In this document: positions 58,201-64,000 of the stretch, piece by piece | Layout: each line of letters begins with the position of its first letter | How positions within the stretch are numbered: position 1 is the first letter of the stretch | Assembly (NCBI RefSeq): GCF_014851395.1 | Contig: NW_024044681.1 | Location: 4,656,933-4,720,932 of the forward strand | Source of the DNA: Micropterus salmoides | Lineage: Eukaryota; Chordata; Actinopteri; Centrarchiformes; Centrarchidae | Direction of reading: 5' to 3' | Length of the DNA stretch: 64,000 bases | Notes under the pieces: generated by a model | What the model saw: the letters and a program-made list of their open reading frames with translations, nothing else | Told to the model about the DNA's origin: nothing | Databases searched by the model: none | Position numbers and translations under genes: made by a program

Positions 58201-60474
58201 TTCATTGATACTGACTTGTTCAGATTCAGGATTCATGTGGAGTCTATCCTGGTCCTGGATCAGTTGACCAACTCTTCTGCCTTGCAGGGATCTTGGGAGT
58301 TGGTTCATCCACTGTTTTGTGGACTTGGAGAAGGTTTACCTGGGGTGCTGTGGGAGTACGGGGTCCAGGACTGAGCCAGTCGGTCCTTGTAGCACGTTGT
58401 TCGCCTCATCTCTGATGCAGAACCCGAGTTCTGACCCAGTAAGACCTGCAGCAGCTGTTGAAATGAGTCCTCAACCCTCTCCTAGTCCACTAGGGCGGCT
58501 GTGACTCAGGAGGTAAAGCGGGTTGGCCGTTAATCGGAAGGTCGGCGGTTCAATCCCTGGCCCCCCTGGTTGCGTGTCGAAGTGTCCTTGGGCAAGATAC
58601 TGAACCCCGATTTGCCCCTGGCGGCTATTCCGCCAGTGTATGAATGTGTGTGACTGGTGAATGCAGATTAGTGTAAAAGCGCTTTGAGTGGTCGAAAAGA
58701 CTAGAAAGGCGCTATACAAGTACGGAGCATTTACATTTACACTTCTGTCATTCCTGTGATGTTGAGGTTTGATGGTGATGTGAGAGACGCGCTGCCCGTC
58801 CTGGTTTATAGAGTCCTGTAGCTCACGGCAGCTCCCCTCCTGACACCAGGTGCAGTTCGGTTCTTGTGGCGACGGTGAAGACGACTGTTGGGTGACAGAA
58901 CAGAGGCCGGTTACTCGGCAACACGTCAGATGTTTTTAAGCCTGGTTTAGGGAGACCGGGAAACTGCTAGCCTACCCTCACCGGGCTGGAGGTTCAGGGA
59001 ACTGGACTTAAAGCAGGACGCGTGGCAGGTGGTCCAGCTTATCGTCTGCTCATCTTCAGGTCCCTCGTGTTACTTGGTTTAATGCTCAGACTGCACATCA
59101 CCGCAGCTCTTGAACATTTTAGTTTCTGAGTGAAGCGTCTCACTTCTGTAAAATCTTTGTTGGGAGCTGCACATGCTCAGTAGCAAGGTAACGACGTCGT
59201 CTTGTCACTGTGCTGCACTTGACTCCCGGCTCCTCTCCAGGTGTTGTCTCTGGCTCCGTCTGATTAACACCTGGATCAACTCGTTTATATGTCCTCGAGT
59301 TGCTTCACCTGGACGTCACGCCCACAGTGAAGGTGTGGTGAACGGTGGAACAGGTTCTGTGGTGAAACGTGATCCAGATCCATGTTTCACTCTGAGCAGG
59401 CTGGATTTTTGACATGCTCATTTATACTTTCCTGTGGCACCATTTTGATTTTCCTGGTCCTGGTCCTGGTCCCCTACTAACAGTCCTCTCTCTGTCTCTC
59501 TCTGTCTCTCGGCGTAGTAACAGATCTGGACCTGAAGTTCCAGTACCGGGGCCGGACCACGGGCTCTCTGACTGTCAGTAACCCTCAGGGCTGCCGTTTG
59601 TACTACGGACACCTGGAGCCGACCCCGGAGCAGGTGGAGCTGTTCGGACCAGTCACCCTGCAGCAGGTCTTGTTCCCGGGGACGTCTGAGATCCAGAACC
59701 AGAAGCAGCGGTTCTACACAGAGGCCCTGCTGGACGTGATGGACCGCGGTCTGATCCTGGAGATCTGGGAGCAGGACATCTACGCCATCCGCCTTTGTCA
59801 GTGTAAGGTGTTCTGGTCCGGACCGGGCATGCCTGAACAGGGTCTACCAAACCCCATGGAGAGGGAGAAGAAGATCAAAGTGTTTAGCCTCAACGAGTTC
59901 CTGCAAGGTGACGAGTAGCTGCAGGCGGGAAGTCCAGAACCATGTGAGCCGCTTGCTAACCAAACCGTCTTCTGTCCACAGGACTGATCCTGTTCCAGAG
60001 GGGGGAAGCTCAGAACCCTCCCCCTTCGAGATCTACTTCTGTTTCGGGGAGGACTGGCCCGACAAGAAACCCAAAGAGAAAAAACTCATCATCGTGCAGG
60101 TCTGTTCACGTGGCGTCAACACTCATAGCCCCGCCCACTGTGACGTCTCCCTGTTACAATGTATCATAGAGAGAATCACTCATCCAGCTGACACTTCTAT
60201 CCAAAGCAACGTACAGCTGATATATCTGTCAGAGGTCCTCCCCTGGTTCTGGTTCTGGCTGTGACCTGGTTTTGGTTTTCCTCAGGTGGTTCCTGTGGTG
60301 GCTCGAATCCTGACGGAGATGTTCTCTGGAGAACTCAGCTGGTCCACAGATAGCATCCGGCTGCAGATCTCAAACCCTGATGTAAAGGACCAGACGGTGG
60401 AGCAGTTCAAGGAGCTGCAGAGGCTCCTGCAGAGCCAACAGATCCAGGGGCCCTGGACCCCCAACATACCCTGA
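55256..60474 (+). CDS. irf5: Interferon regulatory factor 5, eight coding exons, with a one-base frameshift in exon 8 of this copy
   Basis: Coding exons: 55256-55429, 56184-56370, 57310-57335, 57415-57442, 57635-58003, 59518-59907, 59982-60099, 60286-60474 (stop TGA at 60472). The product is a nuclear transcription factor acting downstream of Toll-like receptors. The IRF DNA-binding domain (about 6-118) has the five family tryptophans W13, W28, W40, W60 and W79, with [33 protein letters not shown] and PYKIYEVC. A Pro/Ser-rich linker follows. The IRF-association domain runs from about residue 262, with [57 protein letters not shown] and [36 protein letters not shown] matches IRF5 better than IRF6. 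Exon 8 lacks one base: the C-run at 60020-60024 must have six Cs for the conserved frame and for the phase of exon 9. Expected length is about 493 aa, near the usual IRF5 length. Confidence 0.92.
55430..56183 (+). other. irf5 coding intron between the two DNA-binding-domain exons
   Basis: GTGAGG donor and GTCTTGCAG acceptor. The phase-0 break after TIFK is the classical IRF DNA-binding-domain intron position. AGCTTAGCTTAGC short repeats occur near 55510 and 55900. Confidence 0.8.
56371..57309 (+). other. irf5 intron after the DNA-binding domain
   Basis: No repeat element or additional exon recognised. It contains a small CpG-rich patch at 56780-57010. Confidence 0.75.
58490..58741 (+). mobile_element. 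tRNA-derived SINE in irf5 intron 6
   Basis: The head resembles a tRNA gene with a box A-like TGACTCAGGAGGTAAAGC and a box B-like GGCGGTTCAATCCC. The body includes GTGTCCTTGGGCAAGATAC, GTGTGACTGGTGAATGCAG and AAGCGCTTTGAGTGGTCG, and it ends AAGGCGCTATACAAGTACGG and ATTTACATTTAC. This order is typical of a common teleost SINE family. It lies in the sense strand of the host intron, with no clear target duplication. Confidence 0.8.
60170..60236 (+). mobile_element. SINE/MITE-like fragment in irf5 intron 8
   Basis: CATCCAGCTGACACTTCTAT, CCAAAGCAACGTACAGCTGA and TATCTGTCAGAGGTC. It resembles the repeat at 27345-27540 in word order. Confidence 0.45.
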
Positions 60475-60735
60475 ACACCAGGACGGCTGTCCTGCCTCAT
60501 CATCATCACCACCAGCTCAGGACTCAGACCAGCACAGTTCCAGTCCTCTCCAGGTGTTTCAACACTGAAACGATCCTCTAACGGACCTTTACCCTGGACT
60601 CTACAGCCCTGATGAGTCCAGAACCTTTAACAGAACATGTAAAGATTCTTTTCAGCATCGGCTCAAACTCAAACAAACAGGACAGCAGTTTTTTCTTTGT
60701 AGCTCATTTTAAGAGAAGTGAAAATGAATCCAACG

Positions 60736-60925
60736 GCTGCAGGGCGCTCCGCCCCGAGTCCGCCGCGACGGCTGCAGGGCGCTCCGCCCCGAGTCCGCCG
60801 CGACGGCTGCAGGGCGCTCCGCCCCGAGTCCGCCGCGACGGCTGCAGGGCGCTCCGCCCCGTGTCCGCCGCGACGGCTGCAGGGCGCTCCGCCCCGAGTC
60901 CGCCGCGACGGCTGCAGGGCGGGCG
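60736..60925. repeat. 35-bp GC-rich minisatellite in the irf5 3' UTR
   Basis: Five and a half near-identical copies of a 35-bp unit containing CGGCTGCAGGGCGCTCCGCC and CCGAGTCCGCCGCGA, starting about 260 bp after the irf5 stop. Only one copy has a visible substitution (GTGTCC). Each unit contains a PstI-type CTGCAG and several CpGs. Confidence 0.95.
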
Positions 60926-61250
60926 GTCCGTCTTGTGTTCGCACCGACCCCCTTCAGACCTGGACTGCACTGTAAAAGATTGAGGTTACACGGATCACGT
61001 GGGTGTCTTCGTCCTGAAGGTTGGCTGCAGGTTTAATGTTCCGTTTTGTTTGACAGCCCTTCATGAGCGCTCGGACGTTCCCGATGTCTCGGACTTTGGA
61101 AGACCTCCACGTGATCCGTCTAACTCTGCTGAAGCCTGATGTTGGCTTGTTGGATTAAATCAGATTGTAAAACCCAAATCTGTCCGTTAACCTGTGACAC
61201 GTTCAGTGACCACGAACACGTCGCTGTTTCAAACTGTTGTAGATCATTTC

Positions 61251-61256
61251 AATAAA
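61251..61256 (+). terminator. irf5 poly(A) signal AATAAA
   Basis: CATTTCAATAAACTCTG, 777 bp after the stop codon and the first canonical hexamer downstream. It would give a 3' UTR that includes the 35-bp array. Confidence 0.55.
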
Positions 61257-62126
61257 CTCTGCTGCAGTGTTCTTTCTTACAGCACCGTGTTTTTCCTTCT
61301 TTGTTTCCTAAGTAAACTGGAAGTCTGTGAAGGACAGAGTCCACCACAGACCACAGTAACGTCCACACTGACTAGCTGCTGATGTTCTCCTGTATTTATG
61401 ATCCAGAAGGTGAAACCCGGCGACTCCATCAGGAAAAATTCAAGATTCCATTTGTGACGAGAAGTCGATCGATACAAAATGTTTTACTGTTTGTGTTTTT
61501 CGCTTTTCACTCAGGTTTCAGGCTGAAAACGGACTTTTAATAAACCGATCAGAATATTTATAGATGATGGAAATAATCAGTAGCTGCGCCTCTACAGAAA
61601 GAATCTGACCAAGATGTCAGATTATTTCCTCTGGAGGTCTGACAGAGCTTCCCTGTAGCGCCCCCCTCAGGGCAGACTACACGTTTAACGTCCTGCGTCG
61701 GTCTGGATCAATGATGATCAGGTTTTAAATGCTTTCTGTCCACGACGGATCAGAGCGGGTTCAGGTCTGAGGATCAAGTGAGTCCAGAACCCCCAGCAGA
61801 CGGGGTCTCCCCAAGCTGAGTGGGAACACAAAGGGCTGTTACTGTGACATCACCTGTTTCAGGTTACCGGACGGTCAGATCCGGTTTCCTGCAGGTGTTC
61901 TTCAGGATTCAGGTTTTAAACTAGACCAGTGTGGAACGCTGCTGGTTGATGATTGGCTGCAGGATATTTCTGGGTGGGACTATGAGGGTCCACTCCAGGA
62001 AAAGAGTCAGCTGGTTAAAATGTTCTGTTGTTCTGGGTCAGAGATGAGGAATAAATGAATAACTGAGTCTACATCAGTTCTACTTGATCAAGACGAGCCT
62101 TCCGCTGCTGGCACACGTCTTCATAT

Positions 62127-62310
62127 CAGTGGTTCTCAAAGTGGGGTCCTCCAGGGTCAAGAAGAGGAATTAGTTATTTTCTCTGTAATTCATCAATAAC
62201 GCAGTGACAGAACAGTTACATAATCTTGTAATTAAACCTAAAGTCCCGTCTGATGGGGGTCTAGTGGCTCCGGGGTCTGACCTGTGTCAGGGTAGGGGTC
62301 CTGAAACATG
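62127..62310 (+). mobile_element. Possible solo hAT-type terminus
   Basis: CAGTGGTTCTCAAAGTGGGG is the typical start of many vertebrate hAT elements, followed by a GGTCC-rich stretch. No matching inverted end is identified, so this may be a fragment. Confidence 0.35.
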
Positions 62311-62757
62311 TGAGGAGACTTGAGACTTAAATAATGATGAAGATGAAAAGTGTTCCACCTTCATCACCAGAGAACTGAGACACGAGCTGGTCCTCGAGAC
62401 CACGGAGGACGTGTTGGTGAAGAACCAGCAGAGTCCATCTTCACCCGAGAGTCATCAGCCCTGACCCCTGACCCCTGACCCCCCTCCTCCCCGTCTGCTG
62501 GATGGATCTCTTTCTTACCTGGATGCTTTTTAACCGTCCGACATGTTCTCAGCTGCGTCCTGCAGAGTTCTCCATCGACCACAGGGGGCAGCAGTCAGCC
62601 TGGTCCCCTCTGGACATTAAAGCGCCAGCTAAACCTCTCAGTACCTGGGTAGTTGACAAATACGCAGTAAAAAAAACATTTTCTTCTAAAACAGCATTTT
62701 TAAAGAAAAAGAACATTTATGTTTTGTCAAATCTGAGCTTTTAGAAAATATAAGGGG

Positions 62758-62785
62758 TTATTATTATTATTATTATTATTATTAT
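62758..62785. repeat. (ATT)n microsatellite
   Basis: About nine uninterrupted TTA/ATT triplets. Confidence 0.95.
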
Positions 62786-64000
62786 GATTTTGGCTGAACT
62801 GCGCTGTAAATGTGTCCGATGGTGTCTTTATACAAACATGAAAAAGATTCATCTTAACTGTAAGACACTGTTTTCATATCCTGTTTTATTAGAAATGAAA
62901 TTTTTAATAAAACTATTTTCCCCCTGAACTGGACCGTTTCAGTAAAAGTGAGTTAGACTTTGATGTCGTCCTTTCAAAACTGTTGAAAGTTATACAAATC
63001 AAACACTAAATCATTTCATACTATCAGTTTACTTCCTTGGTTGTTCTCTCAGGACCTCCCTGTTCATTTCCTCTCTATACTTCCGTGTCCTCTCTCCCAA
63101 ACATTTCTCTCCCTCAGTTCTTCCTTTCTAAAATTTCATATTACTTATTTTCATGACACTTTACACCAGTACACATTTTCTGCAAAAACAGCTGAAAATA
63201 TTTTTTACTGTAATTTTTAGTAAAACTCTAAAACACTAAAATGGACCAAAAGAAAACAAGGGAGTGAAACAAATCTTGATTAATCATTTAACATGCGTTT
63301 TAAAGAGACCTGTCCTCTGGTGTGACTGTCCAGAGGACGTTTCAGCCTTTTCGTGCCAGTTAACGACCATGCTACACCAAGCCAATCTGCCATTAGCAGT
63401 TAGCAGCACACATTAGCTCTAGTTTCTGTAATTATGTACTTTAACAAACAGTTTTGTATATTAAAAAATAATTTAGGGCCGTCACACCAAAGGAAAAAAA
63501 CACGTAACACTTTTATACTGGTTCGGAAAAAGCTAAATATTTGAACAGTTCTGAGAGAAAAGCTTCGGTCACATGGTCTTTCAGCTAAATAAAGCTGACT
63601 GTTGAAACGAAGACATGGCGTCGCACCAGAGGACGTGGCAACCATGGAGAAAATACGTTTTCAGAAATATGGATGAACTAAATTATTTCCATTCACTAAA
63701 ACTGACACTTGTAACATTCTGCCTGAGCTATTTAGCAACATCTTTATGTGTGTCGTCATTTTATTTTATAAAAGTTGTAATTTATTGAACCATGCTTGAG
63801 ACACCAAAAGACATTTTTGTGATTTGGCTCAAATGTAAGAAATCTGATTACAAAGCTGTTTTTACAACAACAGGTCCTGGAAAACAAACAAAGCTTTAAC
63901 CGTTTACTGCACTTTAAATCGTCCTTTTTATTACTTTTACCTTCTGTGACAGTGAAATTGTCATGTCACGTTAACAACCCATCTGAGGTTTGAACCTGGC

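Larger units (their letters stand above)
61300..64000. other. Intergenic, no gene recognised
   Basis: No conserved frame or splice-bounded exon is recognised. A possible hAT terminus (CAGTGGTTCTCAAAG, 62127-62141) has no visible partner end. An (ATT)n run lies at 62758-62785. The last kilobase is AT-rich with a few AATAAA-like words. Confidence 0.4.

Noticed and set aside
58492..58560. Possible tRNA gene with box A and box B
   Set aside because: It cannot fold as a complete tRNA by eye and is followed by a typical SINE body and tail, so it was annotated as a SINE head.
59908..60264. Alternative irf5 exon reading [20 protein letters not shown] without a frameshift
   Set aside because: It would replace the conserved LILFQRGE segment and does not fit the phase of exon 7. 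A missing C in a homopolymer explains both flanks.
60612..60983. Arg/Pro-rich frames after irf5 (RSAPSPPRRLQGAPP)
   Set aside because: They are explained by the 35-bp GC-rich repeat, which changes frame at every copy.

Overview
This is a vertebrate nuclear window, almost certainly from a teleost fish. The genes are split by canonical GT-AG introns, the repeats are typical of fish genomes (L2/CR1-like and L1-like LINEs, RTE/Rex3-like fragments, a tRNA-derived SINE, hAT-like MITEs, a Tc1-like scrap), and the protein sequences resemble the vertebrate families DRD4, CDHR5 and IRF5. The species cannot be named from the sequence. All identifications rest on reading the sequence and on recall of the families; no search was run.

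Three protein-coding genes lie on the + strand. (1) drd4, a dopamine D4-type GPCR, has four coding exons between 11071 and 16306 (414 aa). (2) cdhr5, a mucin-like cadherin-related membrane protein, has fifteen inferred coding exons between 29747 and 50708 (about 661 aa). Its introns are swollen by transposons and minisatellites. (3) irf5, an interferon regulatory factor, has a probable non-coding first exon ending near 53970 and eight coding exons between 55256 and 60474 (about 493 aa if a one-base frameshift in the penultimate exon is an error). In human, DRD4 and CDHR5 are also close neighbours (11p15.5), but the IRF gene beside CDHR5 there is IRF7, not IRF5.

Layout: 1-9795 is almost entirely two giant minisatellites. 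9796-11070 is drd4 upstream sequence. drd4 carries a 56-bp VNTR in intron 1 and a TIR element in intron 3. 16307-29746 is intergenic, with an alternating TA/TG/CA microsatellite, a 1.7-kb G/A-rich minisatellite and repeat fragments. cdhr5 intron 6 holds a 4.8-kb composite LINE insertion flanked by an 11-bp direct repeat, itself carrying a nested MITE with an 8-bp target duplication. cdhr5 introns 8, 11, 12 and 14 each hold one or two long tandem arrays. A minus-strand LINE with a long open RT frame separates cdhr5 from irf5. 61300-64000 is intergenic, with no gene recognised.

The outstanding property of the window is its tandem-repeat density: by my tally roughly 18 kb of 64 kb is minisatellite, in about ten unrelated arrays with periods of 7, 12/24, 13/17, 20/32, 21, 29, 33, 35 and 56 bp. 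Nearly all long open frames in those tracts are by-products of periodicity. The three genes are not an operon. drd4 acts in neuronal signalling, cdhr5 in the epithelial brush border, and irf5 in innate immune transcription.
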